Shown here piece after piece: positions 16,810-28,932 of a DNA stretch of 64,000 nt. The notes under the pieces are model-generated. The model saw nothing but the letters and a program-made list of their open reading frames with translations. It did not search any database and was not told the DNA's origin. Numbering within the stretch: position 1 is the first letter of the stretch; each line of letters starts with the position of its first letter. Where the stretch lies: NCBI GenBank assembly GCA_947484275.1, contig CANKOY010000005.1:1-64000 (forward strand), given 5' to 3'. The position numbers and the translations under genes were made by a program. The DNA comes from Planctomycetota bacterium (GTDB taxonomy: Bacteria; Planctomycetota; UBA1135; GCA-002686595).

Positions 16810-17262
16810 TCAGCTGGACTCGGAACTGTCCTGGGCAAACACGTGGTAGTCGAGGTCGTCGAAGCGCGCCGGCACGTAGCCATCGAGCTTGGAGGAGTCG
16901 TATTCCTGTTGGTAGGCCGCCACAACACGCGCCTGGACCTCGTCGCGGCCCTCCTGGTGGATCGGGTGGGCGATGTCCGCATACAGGCGCACGCGACCTC
17001 GGTCGTCCGTGTCGCCGCGGCCCTCCCGCAAGCGCTGGCCACAGTCGTTGCAGTACTTAGCCCGAATGTGGTTCTTGCCCGCACAGCTCTGACAGCGGTC
17101 GTGGAGCTTGCGCGAAGGCATCGCCACGAACAGCCCACGGCTGCCCTCGATGATCTTCAGATCTCGGATGACTAGGCAACGATCCACGGTGAGGCTGGCG
17201 AAGCCGCGCAGCTTGTCACGTTGGTCGTCGATGAGCTTGACGCGAATCTCGGTGATATTCAT
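16810..17262 (-). CDS. spoVG: SpoVG-family RNA/DNA-binding regulator with zinc-knuckle insertion
   Basis: The start at 17262 gives a 150-residue protein beginning MNITEIRVKLIDD, matching SpoVG. The core is FASLTVDRCLVIRDLKIIEGSRGLFVAMPSRK (about 21-52) and, after the insertion, DIAHPIHQEGRDEVQARVVAAY. Between MPSRK and DIAHP, where SpoVG normally has a short loop, sits a segment with C-x2-C at 57-60 and C-x2-C at 71-74, predicted to bind zinc. SpoVG proteins bind nucleic acid and act as global regulators; the original B. subtilis member affects septation. The longer open frame upstream runs through DNA antisense to no known gene and into the ispE region, so I reject it. Confidence 0.88.
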   Translation of the reverse strand: MNITEIRVKLIDDQRDKLRGFASLTVDRCLVIRDLKIIEGSRGLFVAMPSRKLHDRCQSCAGKNHIRAKYCNDCGQRLREGRGDTDDRGRVRLYADIAHPIHQEGRDEVQARVVAAYQQEYDSSKLDGYVPARFDDLDYHVFAQDSSESS

Positions 17263-17501
17263 CGCGAGCGAATCCGATGGCGACCCCGGGATGAGGGCCG
17301 ATGGGCTGGCAATTTCAACGGGTTCTTGGATGCCTGAGTGCCGATCCTGGGCATGCTTCACCCCCGGACCTGCCCCGAACCCGATCGAGCCGGGCCCCAC
17401 ATCAACAATGGGGAGCGCGGCGCAAGCAAGGCTCAGATCACGACCCAGCCGCAGCGGATATGCCAGCGGTCGATGGCGACACGTCTCGCTGTATCGCCGA
17501 C

Positions 17502-18491
17502 TCAGGATTGGGAATCTGCCGCCCCCGGTCCGCCCACGGGCCGCGCGCCGTGGCCCGCGGGGCGAGCAACCCAGGACCCACGTGGCGTGACGCCGCGCGC
17601 GGCAGCGGACACCTCGATCCTGTCGAGGGTCACTCGCGCCAGACGCGCATCGGAAAACAAGCCGAAGAAGCTGGCGCCGGAACCCGCGAGTCGAAAGTGC
17701 TCGCAGCCTTGCTCGTCGAGAATCGAGCGCCACAGCGCAAGTTCAGGCAGTGCACGCAGGGCCGCGGCCTCGAGGTCGTTCACCAGCGCGGCGCGCAGTT
17801 CCTCCAGGGTTCTCGCTCCGACCCAGGCGAGCACTGAGGCTTGACCGCGTGCCCGGCGGGCCTCGGGATTCGCCAGGGCGCCGAGGGCCCCGTAGACCAC
17901 GCTTGTGGGAGCGAGCTGGCCCGGAGTGAGGATCGCCACCACGAACCGCGCACTGGGAGGCGGCAAGGCCTCGATTCGCTCGCCCCGTCCGAGGCCCCGG
18001 GCGTGCCCATGGTCGCGGGCCCGAAGGAAGAATGAGCAGTCCGAGCCGAGTTGCGCCAGCTGCGAGAGCACGCGCGGATCGTCGGGGGAAAGTCCAATGG
18101 CGCCGCAGGCGCCGAGCAGAGCAGCCGCGGCGTCCGCGCTGCCGCCGCCAAGTCCGGCCTGACTTGGAATGCCCTTGGTCAGTTGGATGTCGAAGTCAAC
18201 GTCGCGAAGGTCAAGCCCATCCGCTCGCCCAATCTCCAGGGCCAGGCTCAGGGCCCGGCGCGCCAGGTTGCGCTCGTCCGAGGGAATGTCCGGCGTGAAC
18301 ATGGGCCCATCCATCCGCACCTGACCCGCACGGCCCATCGCAGGTGTCAGCCGCACGCGATCGCACAGATCAAGCGCGAGGTACGTCAGATCGAGTTCGT
18401 GGTAGCCATCGGGACGGCGCTCGATCACCACGAGGGTCGGGTTGATCTTGCAGGGCGCCTGAATTGTTGCTGGCTGGGGTGTTGGAACCAT
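17502..18491 (-). CDS. ispE: 4-diphosphocytidyl-2-C-methyl-D-erythritol kinase
   Basis: With the ATG at 18491 the protein has 329 residues. It shows the GHMP-kinase pattern of IspE: APCKINPTLVVIERRPDGYHEL at the N terminus (family A-P-A-K-I-N-L and R-x-D-G-Y-H), and the ATP-binding loop GIPSQAGLGGGSADAAAALL near 117-136. It phosphorylates CDP-methylerythritol in the non-mevalonate isoprenoid pathway. The ATG shares one base with the folK-panC stop (TGATG), indicating translational coupling. The unusual C-terminal tail ends in a Gly/Pro/Ala-rich stretch. A 239-base gap separates it from spoVG. Confidence 0.95.
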   Translation of the reverse strand: MVPTPQPATIQAPCKINPTLVVIERRPDGYHELDLTYLALDLCDRVRLTPAMGRAGQVRMDGPMFTPDIPSDERNLARRALSLALEIGRADGLDLRDVDFDIQLTKGIPSQAGLGGGSADAAAALLGACGAIGLSPDDPRVLSQLAQLGSDCSFFLRARDHGHARGLGRGERIEALPPPSARFVVAILTPGQLAPTSVVYGALGALANPEARRARGQASVLAWVGARTLEELRAALVNDLEAAALRALPELALWRSILDEQGCEHFRLAGSGASFFGLFSDARLARVTLDRIEVSAAARGVTPRGSWVARPAGHGARPVGGPGAADSQS

Positions 18492-19893
18492 CAGCGCACT
18501 CCGGAACCAGGCTCGTCGAGTCTCAAGTTGTCGATCAGTCGCGTGCGCCCAACTCGGGCCGCGAGCAGCGCGATGGCGCGCTCCATTTTCCCGCGGCAGG
18601 GCGCCGCAGTCCACGCCTCGGGATCGCGCACCTCGGCGTACTCGAGTTCGATGTCAAGCCGCCCGAACGTGGATTTCAAACAAGCGTCGAGCGCCTCTGC
18701 GCGCCGTTCGCCGCCGCGCCACAGCTCGCGCGCCGCGCACAGTCCGGCGAACAGGCTCGCGGCCCGACGGCGTTCCACGTCCGAGAGCAGTTGATTGCGG
18801 GAGGAGCGCGCGAGACCGGGAATTTCCCTGGACGTCGAGCACACGATCACCTGCGGACCACCTCGAGCACGCGCGAGGTCTTGGACGACAAGGGCCTGCT
18901 GAAAGTCCTTTTGTCCGAAGTAAGCGCGCGTCGGCGCGACCACGTCGAACAGGCGTCGGACAATCGTGGACACGCCGCGGAAGTGGCCCGGCCGGTGACG
19001 GCCTTCGAGGCCCTCGGCGCTGGAACCGGGCTCGATCCAGGCTGCGGACGCGAGCTTCCCGTCAGCGCCCACTTGTCCGGGGAAAAACTGCGTCAAGTCG
19101 CCCGTGAAAGCCATGGTGGCCCCGGCGCCGGTCAGCATCCGTGCGTCGCCAGCGAAATCGCGCGGATAGCGCTGGAAATCCTGGGGGTCGTTGAACTGCA
19201 GCGGATTGACGAACACGCTGACCACCAGAACGTCGTTCTCGGCCGCGGCGCGGCGCGCAAGTTCCAGGTGTCCCGCGTGTAGCGCCCCCATCGTGGGGAC
19301 GAATCCGATGCTTTCGCCGCGCTTGGCACGCTCGCGACACCAGGCCTGTGCCGCCGCTGGACTGTGCAGACAAAGCGTCTCGCCGAAAACACGCCCGCTT
19401 GTCTTCGACTGCCCGTTGAGTTGTTCCAACTGCTGTCGCACGGTTCTGCCGCAGCCCCTGAGCACGCGCTCCGGTTCCAGTTCGCACAGGGGAGCGAGCA
19501 CAAAACTACGCTCCTCGATTCGCGGGTGAGGCAACTCGAGCTCAGGTGCCCGCATGCTCAGGTCGCCGTGAAACAACAGGTCCAGATCCAGGCAACGCGC
19601 GTCGTTCTTTTGCTCGCGTGATCGATCGCGGCCCGCGCGCCTTTCGAGCGCCTGCAGACGCTGGAGCAGTTCGCGCGGATCCAGCTCTGTCTCGATCCGC
19701 AGCACCGCGTTCAAGTACGGCGCTTGCCCCGCCGGGCCGCCGACCGGCTGGGTCACATGGAACGAAGACACGTCAAGTGCGGTGACCCCTGGCTCCGCCG
19801 CGAGCCGCGCCAGTGCCACCTCGAGCTGGACTCGGCGATCCCCGAGGTTGGAACCCAGGGCCACGAGCGCCCGCGTACGGAGTGCAGGGGCGC

Positions 19894-19897
<4 letters not shown>
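18491..19897 (-). CDS. folK-panC: Fused HPPK (FolK) and pantothenate synthetase (PanC)
   Basis: The 468-residue protein holds two complete enzymes. Residues 1-150 are 2-amino-4-hydroxy-6-hydroxymethyldihydropteridine pyrophosphokinase: VALGSNLGDRR (12-22), LNAVLRIET, RCLDLDLLF with Mg ligands Asp104 and Asp106, and LPHPRIEERSFVLAPL. Residues 171-468 are pantothenate synthetase: GFVPTMGALHAGHL (198-211, the HIGH-like loop), SVFVNPLQFN, GLEGRHRPGHFRGVSTIV, AYFGQKDFQQ and ARSSRNQLLS. A hydrophilic linker of about 20 residues joins them. The protein would act in both folate and pantothenate/CoA synthesis. The fusion is one continuous frame with no sign of an assembly error. The start overlaps the pssA stop (ATGA). 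Confidence 0.93.
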
Positions 19898-22162
<2,265 letters not shown>

Positions 22163-22174
22163 GGCACCCGCGCC

Positions 22175-22483
22175 ATGACAAGCGAATCACTGCCCACGCC
22201 GGAACCTGAAGTCTCAGCCCGCTCCGTGTTGTTCTATTGGTTGCCGGTGATCGCCGCCTTGGCGGTGTTCGCGCAGGTGGCGGTGCTCGGACTGCGCCCT
22301 GCACTGGCGGAAGAGCGCCGACTTGGGGATTCGACGGAGGTGCTCGTGCGCCGCTACGGGACCGCCGTGGAGGAATCCGCGCGCCTCGATCGCCTGCTGC
22401 GCGCGCAGCGCGATCCGATCCTGTTGGAGCGCGAACGTCGCGCGCTGCTGGTGGATCCCGGCGCCGTCGGTCAGCAGCGCTAG
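22175..22483 (+). CDS. FtsB/DivIC-like single-pass membrane protein
   Basis: The 102-residue protein has a short N-terminal segment, one membrane helix (about 19-40, VLFYWLPVIAALAVFAQVAVLGL), then a charged heptad-like helix (LVRRYGTAVEESARLDRLLRAQ) ending RDPILLERERRALL. That end resembles the D-P-x-x-x-E-R-x-A-R-E segment that follows the coiled coil in FtsB and DivIC. Topology, length and position directly after eno fit the septum-formation-initiator family, which is often linked to eno in other phyla. Sequence similarity is weak, so the assignment rests on shape and context. The TAG stop overlaps the GTG of the next gene. Confidence 0.6.
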   Translation: MTSESLPTPEPEVSARSVLFYWLPVIAALAVFAQVAVLGLRPALAEERRLGDSTEVLVRRYGTAVEESARLDRLLRAQRDPILLERERRALLVDPGAVGQQR

Positions 22484-24516
22484 TGCACCGGACTGGAAGT
22501 ACGTCGGCGACAGGCCACCGCTCTCGACGCCACGGGGAACGAATCGGTCGGTTCATTGTCGCTGGCGCGCTCCTTGCACTCTGCGCAGGAGTCGCCCGGG
22601 CACAACTCGAGGGCCGCCTCGACAACGATTCCTATCTGCCTGTGGACGCCGCGGCGGAGCAAGCACTGGCCCTGGGCGACCAAGCCTTCAGCCGGGCGCA
22701 GGCGGACCCCGCGGGCAGCTCGTCCCCTGGGCCGTGGACCGCCGCATGTGAGGCCTGGCGCAACGCGCTGGTGCGCTCGCGTTCGGGCTCGAGTTCAATT
22801 CCGCGACCCGTGACCAAGCCCGGGGAACTCTCGCCTTGGTCCTCGAGCGAGGGCGATGTGGAGCGCTACACCGAGGGCATCGAAGAGGCCGTCTTCCGCC
22901 GCATGTCCGCGCTCCCGCAAGCCGGGCGAACCAGCTGGCGCGAGCGTTTCGAATCCCTCGCGGAACAGGAACTTGATCGCGCGGATCTGGGCGTCGCCGA
23001 GTTGGCGCGCGTCGAGCGCGAACTGCCTGGCACGTCGGGCGCCGCCCGCGCCGCGCTTCTGCTGGCTGAATTCGCGTTTGAACGCGGAGAGAAGGCCGCG
23101 GCGCGCGCCTGGCTCCAGCGCGCACGACGACACATCTCATTCGCGGGGCCGGGCGACGGAAAAGTCCCCGCGGGCATCGCGCGGCGGGAGACAATGCTCC
23201 CGCGGCCAGCGGCGCCAATTTCCGAAGAGTGGAATGACGCCGCGAACCTCGTGCTCCTCGCCGCCCACGATCTCGAGCTTCCACGCGCCCAGGCGCAGCG
23301 CTCGCGTCCCTTGGGCGCCGGTCCCCAGGCCGGCATGGGGCACCTCGAAGACGGCCGCACACTGCTGCAGACACCAGCAGCACTCTGGCTGCTCGGTGGC
23401 CCAAAACACGAACTCGCCGGCCCCTTCGACAACAATGAGTGGCTGGGCTCGGCCGAACTCAGCGTCGAGCCGAGCGTAGCCCCGGGGAATGCACCGGGAT
23501 GGCGTCTGGACCCCGCCACGGACAAGAACAGCTCGGTAGTCGTGGCCGGCCGCACGCTCGGTGGCCAAGCCAACGTTCTGGCCCGCTTGGACTTCGAATT
23601 GGAGCCTGGGCCGCCGCGCCTTCGCTGGGCCCTCAGGGCCGCGGCGGGACCGGGACTCAGCGCTGGCGAGGGTCAGGACGAATTTGAATTCGAGCCCGGC
23701 CCTCTGTGGACCGAGGGACTTGTGATCGTCCTCGTGCGGCGCTCGGGAGCGGCCTCAGGCGAGCACGAACTTGAACTGCGGGCCCTCGACCCCGAGAGCG
23801 GTGCCGTGCGCTGGAGTTCGTACCTGGGCAAGGGCGGTCAGCGGGTTAGCGACGCCGGTCGCTTCGCGCGGCGCGCGATAACATCGATGCCGGCGGAGCC
23901 GCTCCTAGCCACATCCCAGGGCATTTTTGCCGGGGGCCAGCTGGGTTTCGGAGCCATGGTTGCCCCCCTGGATGGGCGCCTGAGGTTCACGGTTCGCAAC
24001 CGGCGCCGGGATCCGGCCGAGCGCGGCTGGACGGGCTGGGGCTCGGTCCTGGACGAGCAGGGCCAGCTGATCGCCTGGGCCCCTGCGGACACAGACCACC
24101 TATACAGAGTGAACGCCGCCGGGCCCGACGCCGGGGGCAGTCCCTGGCTGGGGGCCCCCGATCCCCTGGGGGGCGCCGAGGCGCTGGTCACCGCTGACAG
24201 AAATCGGGCCGTGGTCCTCTCCCGCAGCGGCGCCCGCTGGGCCCTGGCCCAGTGGGACCTGGACAGTGGAGCGCGACGCGACGGTCTGCGTCTGGGGCCC
24301 GAGGAGGAATTCGCCGGCCGCGCCCTCGCCAGCTCACGCCGGGTCCTGGCCGCAAGCACGCGCGCCCTGTACCTCTTTGACCGCGACGCCGACCTGGCGC
24401 TGCTCTCCAGCGTGAGTCTCGGCGGCCCGCTGCCGCGGGGGGGTAATGTCTGGGCGGAGGGGTCCAGGGTGTTTGTGCTCTCCACCCGGCGGGTGGAAAT
24501 TTTCAGCGCGCGCTGA
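22483..24516 (+). CDS. Exported TPR / PQQ-like propeller protein
   Basis: The GTG at 22483 shares one base with the preceding TAG (TAGTG) and gives a 677-residue protein with a signal peptide near residues 20-40 (FIVAGALLALCAGVARAQ). Residues about 40-220 are helical and TPR-like, including ELPGTSGAARAALLLAEFAFERGEKAAARAWLQRARRH. The rest is beta-rich with PQQ-propeller-type phrases (LRALDPESGAVRWSSYLG, LDGRLRFTVRN, ALAQWDLDSGARRDGLRLGP, RALYLFDRDADLALLSSVSLGG). The helical part resembles the start of the 1515-residue protein at 31380, so the two are probable paralogues. Function unknown. The upstream portion of the open frame, out of frame within the FtsB-like gene, is rejected. Confidence 0.7.
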   Translation: MHRTGSTSATGHRSRRHGERIGRFIVAGALLALCAGVARAQLEGRLDNDSYLPVDAAAEQALALGDQAFSRAQADPAGSSSPGPWTAACEAWRNALVRSRSGSSSIPRPVTKPGELSPWSSSEGDVERYTEGIEEAVFRRMSALPQAGRTSWRERFESLAEQELDRADLGVAELARVERELPGTSGAARAALLLAEFAFERGEKAAARAWLQRARRHISFAGPGDGKVPAGIARRETMLPRPAAPISEEWNDAANLVLLAAHDLELPRAQAQRSRPLGAGPQAGMGHLEDGRTLLQTPAALWLLGGPKHELAGPFDNNEWLGSAELSVEPSVAPGNAPGWRLDPATDKNSSVVVAGRTLGGQANVLARLDFELEPGPPRLRWALRAAAGPGLSAGEGQDEFEFEPGPLWTEGLVIVLVRRSGAASGEHELELRALDPESGAVRWSSYLGKGGQRVSDAGRFARRAITSMPAEPLLATSQGIFAGGQLGFGAMVAPLDGRLRFTVRNRRRDPAERGWTGWGSVLDEQGQLIAWAPADTDHLYRVNAAGPDAGGSPWLGAPDPLGGAEALVTADRNRAVVLSRSGARWALAQWDLDSGARRDGLRLGPEEEFAGRALASSRRVLAASTRALYLFDRDADLALLSSVSLGGPLPRGGNVWAEGSRVFVLSTRRVEIFSAR

Positions 24517-24648
24517 ACAGGTCGTTCACACAGGCGCGCGCCCGCGGCTTAGGGGCGGAGATTCAGCGTGAAACTCCTGTAGGAATCCGCGCTCCCTCTG
24601 CCGACAGTGCTAAGTTCGCACTCGTTCGGAGGCTTCCGCGACGATTTG

Positions 24649-24680
24649 CGCGTCCAACCCACCGAGACGCGTCCAACCCA
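24649..24680 (+). promoter_or_regulatory. Direct repeat upstream of the MoxR operon
   Basis: The 13-mer CGCGTCCAACCCA occurs at 24649-24661 and again at 24668-24680, 19 bases start to start (about two helical turns), ending 28 bases before the moxR ATG. Spacing and position suit a two-site operator or a recent tandem duplication. No consensus promoter is identifiable by eye in the 192-base gap 24517-24708. Confidence 0.4.
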
Positions 24681-24708
24681 GACCCCTGAGGATCGATAGA
24701 AAACCGCC

Positions 24709-25740
<1,032 letters not shown>

Positions 25741-25758
25741 GCAACACCGCGCTCGCCC

Positions 25759-26658
25759 ATGGCAGGTTCCCTCGATCCCGCGGTCCTCGATCAACTCGCG
25801 GGCCTGACGCTGGTGGCGCGCTCGGTGGTTGACGGCTATATGGCCGGCCAACACCGCTCGCCCGTACGCGGCAATTCAGCCGAGTTCGCGCAGCATCGCG
25901 AGTACGTGCCCGGCGACGAGTTGCGGCGCATCGACTGGAAAGTGTTCGGTCGTTCGGACCGCCTGGTGATCAAGGAATTCGACGCGGAGACTTCGCTCAA
26001 TTGCCACCTGCTGGTGGACGGATCGGAATCCATGGCCTTCGGATCCTTGGCCTGGACCAAGTTCGACTACGCGCGCTGGTGCGCCGCGGCGCTGGCCCAT
26101 TTGGTGCTGCACTCTCGCGATACCGCTGGCCTGGTGTTGTTCGACGAGTCCGAGCGCAAGAAAGTGCCGCCGAAGACCGGGTTGGAACAGGAGCACGACA
26201 TCATTGCCGCGCTGGAGGGCTACACGCCCAAGGGCAAAACGAAAATCGGCGACGTGCTGTCCTGGATGAACACGCGCCTGCGTCGCAAGGGCATCATCGC
26301 CATCTTCAGCGACTTCTTCGACGATCCCGACAAGATCCTCGAGGGCCTGCGGCGCTTGTCCTACGCCGGACACGAACCGATCCTGTTCCAGATCGTCGAT
26401 CCGCTCGAGCAGAGCTTCGACATCTCCTACCTCGTGCGACTCGACGGACTCGAAGCCGCGGGTGTGCAGAAGATCGATCCGAAGTCCCTGCGCGCGGCGT
26501 ACATCGAGGAATTCAAAGCGCACCAGCGCGAACTCGCGAGCCGCACGCGTCAACTGGGCCTGGATTGCATCCAGATTTCCACGTCCCAAGACCTCGGGGC
26601 CGTGCTGTCCACCTACTTGGCGCGCCGTCAAATGCGCAGCCGCGGCGGAAGGCGCTGA
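25759..26658 (+). CDS. DUF58 domain protein (VWA-like)
   Basis: The 299-residue cytoplasmic protein begins with an LVARSVVDGYMAGQHRSPVRG segment and contains the DUF58 hallmark FAQHREYVPGDELRRIDWKVFGRSDRLVIKEF (about 43-74). After it comes a VWA-type strand with a metal-ion site, LLVDGSESMAFGS (D-x-S-x-S). DUF58 proteins nearly always follow moxR and are thought to bind the ATPase; this one lies 18 bases downstream of it. No membrane segment is seen, unlike many DUF58 proteins that have two at the N terminus. Confidence 0.92.
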   Translation: MAGSLDPAVLDQLAGLTLVARSVVDGYMAGQHRSPVRGNSAEFAQHREYVPGDELRRIDWKVFGRSDRLVIKEFDAETSLNCHLLVDGSESMAFGSLAWTKFDYARWCAAALAHLVLHSRDTAGLVLFDESERKKVPPKTGLEQEHDIIAALEGYTPKGKTKIGDVLSWMNTRLRRKGIIAIFSDFFDDPDKILEGLRRLSYAGHEPILFQIVDPLEQSFDISYLVRLDGLEAAGVQKIDPKSLRAAYIEEFKAHQRELASRTRQLGLDCIQISTSQDLGAVLSTYLARRQMRSRGGRR

Positions 26659-26667
26659 GATCAACGC

Positions 26668-28932
26668 GTGTTCGACGGATTCGTTCATCCCGGGTTGGTG
26701 ATCGGCGCGGCCCTGGCGGCCGTTCCGCTCTTGATTCACCTGCTCAATCGGCAGCGCTTCAAGCCGCTGCCCTGGGCTGCGATGCGTTTCGTGGAGGCGG
26801 CCTGGCGCAAGACACGGCGACGGGCGCGCCTGGAGAATCTGCTGCTGCTGCTTTTGCGCATGGGCGCCATCGCCCTCCTGGCCCTGGCTATCTCGCGGCC
26901 CTTCGTGGGCGCGCGTTCAGCGCTCTCAGGCATGACCGAGAGCCGCCGCGACCTTGCCCTGATCATCGACGCGTCCTACTCCACGGGCTGGCGCGACGGT
27001 GTGCGCACGGTGTACGAGCGCCAGATCGAGCGCGCGCGCGCATTGCTCCTGTCGCTCGACACCAACCGCGGTGATCGCGCCCGCCTGGTGGTCGCCGCAC
27101 GGACGCCGCGCCTCTTGTCCTGGCGCAGTCCGGAGGAAGCGCTCGACCTGCTGGACACGCTCGGCGCCCCCACCGACGAGCCCCTGGACCTCGGGGCCGC
27201 TTTGGCGGAAGTGCGCGCGCACGCTGAGGAATTGGGTCGCGGCGAAGGTGCCGAGAATCTCGAGATCCACCTGTTGACCGACATGCAACGTTCGACTTTC
27301 ACGCCAGACGTGCGCGCGGAAACGGACAGCGCGCCGGGAGTTGACGTGGGCCCCGCGATGCCTCCACAGTCCGCACCACGCCTGTTCGAGGAACTCGATC
27401 GCCTCCGGGAGTTGGGCCTGCGAGTGTGGGTTGACGACCTGGGACCAGGCGAGTCGGTGCCGGCGAACTTGGCCCTGAGCGAACTCGGTCCCCAGACGCG
27501 CGTGCTCGGACCCGACCATCCGGTGGACCTCGTGCTGCGCGTGGACAACTTCGGTCCCACCTCGCGCAGCGGTGTGCGCGTGGTGCTCGAGATCGACGGC
27601 GAGCGGCGGCCCCAGAGCACGATCGAGGTGCCCGGGCGCGGCTTCACGCGCTTGCTGATCAGCGAGACGTTTCGCGAGCGCGGGCCGCATCGCGTGCGCG
27701 CTCTGCTGGAAACCGACGGGCTGTCCGTGGACGACTCGCGCGCCGCGATCGTGATCGTTCCGCCTGCGATCCGCGTGCTCTTGGTCGACGGCGCCCCGTC
27801 CCTGGACGTGTCGAGCGACGAAGTCGGCTACCTCGCGGCGGTGCTCGAGCCCGCGCGCGGCGATGATTCGATCGGTGCGGCGAGCGCGCCATTCGAAGTG
27901 CAGAAGGTCGATCCGGCGCGCCTTTCAGAGACGGATCTCGACCTCGGCGCAGTGGATGTGATTTGGCTGGCGAACGTCGAGAATCTCCTGCCGCGAGCCC
28001 TGGAGCGACTGGAGGCGCGCGTCGCCGCCGGTGCGTCCTTGATCGTGTCGCTGGGCGACCGCGCCGATGCGCTCGCCTACGGCGCGCGTCTGTTCAAGGC
28101 CGACGGCAGCGGTCTGCTGCCCGCGGAGTTGCTGGTCCGCTCCCTGGTGGCGCGCGACGAACGCTACTGGCGCATCCAAGACTTCGACCCCGTCCATCCG
28201 GCCTTGGTGTTCTTCGCCGACGAACGCTGGAAGCCGCTCTTGACCGAAGTTCCCTTCTATGGATTTTTCGAGACCCGCCCGCTGCCCGACGCACGCGTCC
28301 TAGCGCGTTTCGACGACAGCGCCCGCAGCGCGGCACTGATCGAACGCGCTTTCGACCGCGGCCGCGTTTTCCTGTGGACCTCGACGATCGATGCCGATTG
28401 GACGCGCCTGCCGGAGTCCCCGCGAACGCTGGTGCCGTTCGTCCATGAATTGACGCGCTACGCGGGCACGATCCGGGACAGTGATCCGAACCTCGCCGTG
28501 GGCAGTCCCTACAGTGCGCGCGTCGATGTGTTCCCGCGCAAGCTTGCACTCCGAACGCCCGACGACGCACGCCGGCCGATTGTCGGCGAGGCACAGCCGA
28601 TCGGCCCGGGCATGTGGCAATTGCCGACGATTCCGGCACTGGAGCGCGCGGGCCTCTACGAGATCGAAATCGAGGGCCACGAGTCGCTGCCCGTCGCCGT
28701 AGCCGTGGACACGCGCGAGAGCGATCTGGCGCGACTGACCGCGGCGGAATTGGCTGCGATTCACCCCGCTCTGGAACCGGCTGGCGTCGAACGCGCGCAG
28801 AGTCGCGACGAAGATGGAGAACGCCAGCAGAAGGGCGAGTTGTGGCGTTTGATCGCTTGGCTCGCGCTGGCTTGCATCGTGCTTGAAACACTGTGGGCCG
28901 CTTGGATCGGCCGGACCCGGAGTGTGCGCTGA
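26668..28932 (+). CDS. BatA/VWA membrane protein
   Basis: Translation probably starts at the GTG at 26668, nine bases after the DUF58 stop. The 754-residue protein has an N-terminal BatA domain (VHPGLVIGAALAAVPLLIHLLNRQRF...LPWAAMRFVEAA) with two membrane helices near 10-26 and 58-76. A VWA domain with MIDAS motif DASYS (101-105) follows, then CARDB-like beta domains (VDLVLRVDNFGPTSRSGV), and a glutamine-amidotransferase-like fold starting IRVLLVDGAPSL. A C-terminal membrane helix lies at about 728-748 (LWRLIAWLALACIVLETLWAAW). Most of the protein should face the periplasm. Its stop shares a base with the next start (TGATG). Confidence 0.88.
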   Translation: MFDGFVHPGLVIGAALAAVPLLIHLLNRQRFKPLPWAAMRFVEAAWRKTRRRARLENLLLLLLRMGAIALLALAISRPFVGARSALSGMTESRRDLALIIDASYSTGWRDGVRTVYERQIERARALLLSLDTNRGDRARLVVAARTPRLLSWRSPEEALDLLDTLGAPTDEPLDLGAALAEVRAHAEELGRGEGAENLEIHLLTDMQRSTFTPDVRAETDSAPGVDVGPAMPPQSAPRLFEELDRLRELGLRVWVDDLGPGESVPANLALSELGPQTRVLGPDHPVDLVLRVDNFGPTSRSGVRVVLEIDGERRPQSTIEVPGRGFTRLLISETFRERGPHRVRALLETDGLSVDDSRAAIVIVPPAIRVLLVDGAPSLDVSSDEVGYLAAVLEPARGDDSIGAASAPFEVQKVDPARLSETDLDLGAVDVIWLANVENLLPRALERLEARVAAGASLIVSLGDRADALAYGARLFKADGSGLLPAELLVRSLVARDERYWRIQDFDPVHPALVFFADERWKPLLTEVPFYGFFETRPLPDARVLARFDDSARSAALIERAFDRGRVFLWTSTIDADWTRLPESPRTLVPFVHELTRYAGTIRDSDPNLAVGSPYSARVDVFPRKLALRTPDDARRPIVGEAQPIGPGMWQLPTIPALERAGLYEIEIEGHESLPVAVAVDTRESDLARLTAAELAAIHPALEPAGVERAQSRDEDGERQQKGELWRLIAWLALACIVLETLWAAWIGRTRSVR

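Noticed and set aside
16810-17733. A 307-residue version of the SpoVG gene extending upstream.
   Set aside because: The extension overlaps the ispE 3' end in antisense-like composition; the SpoVG fold starts exactly at the ATG at 17262.
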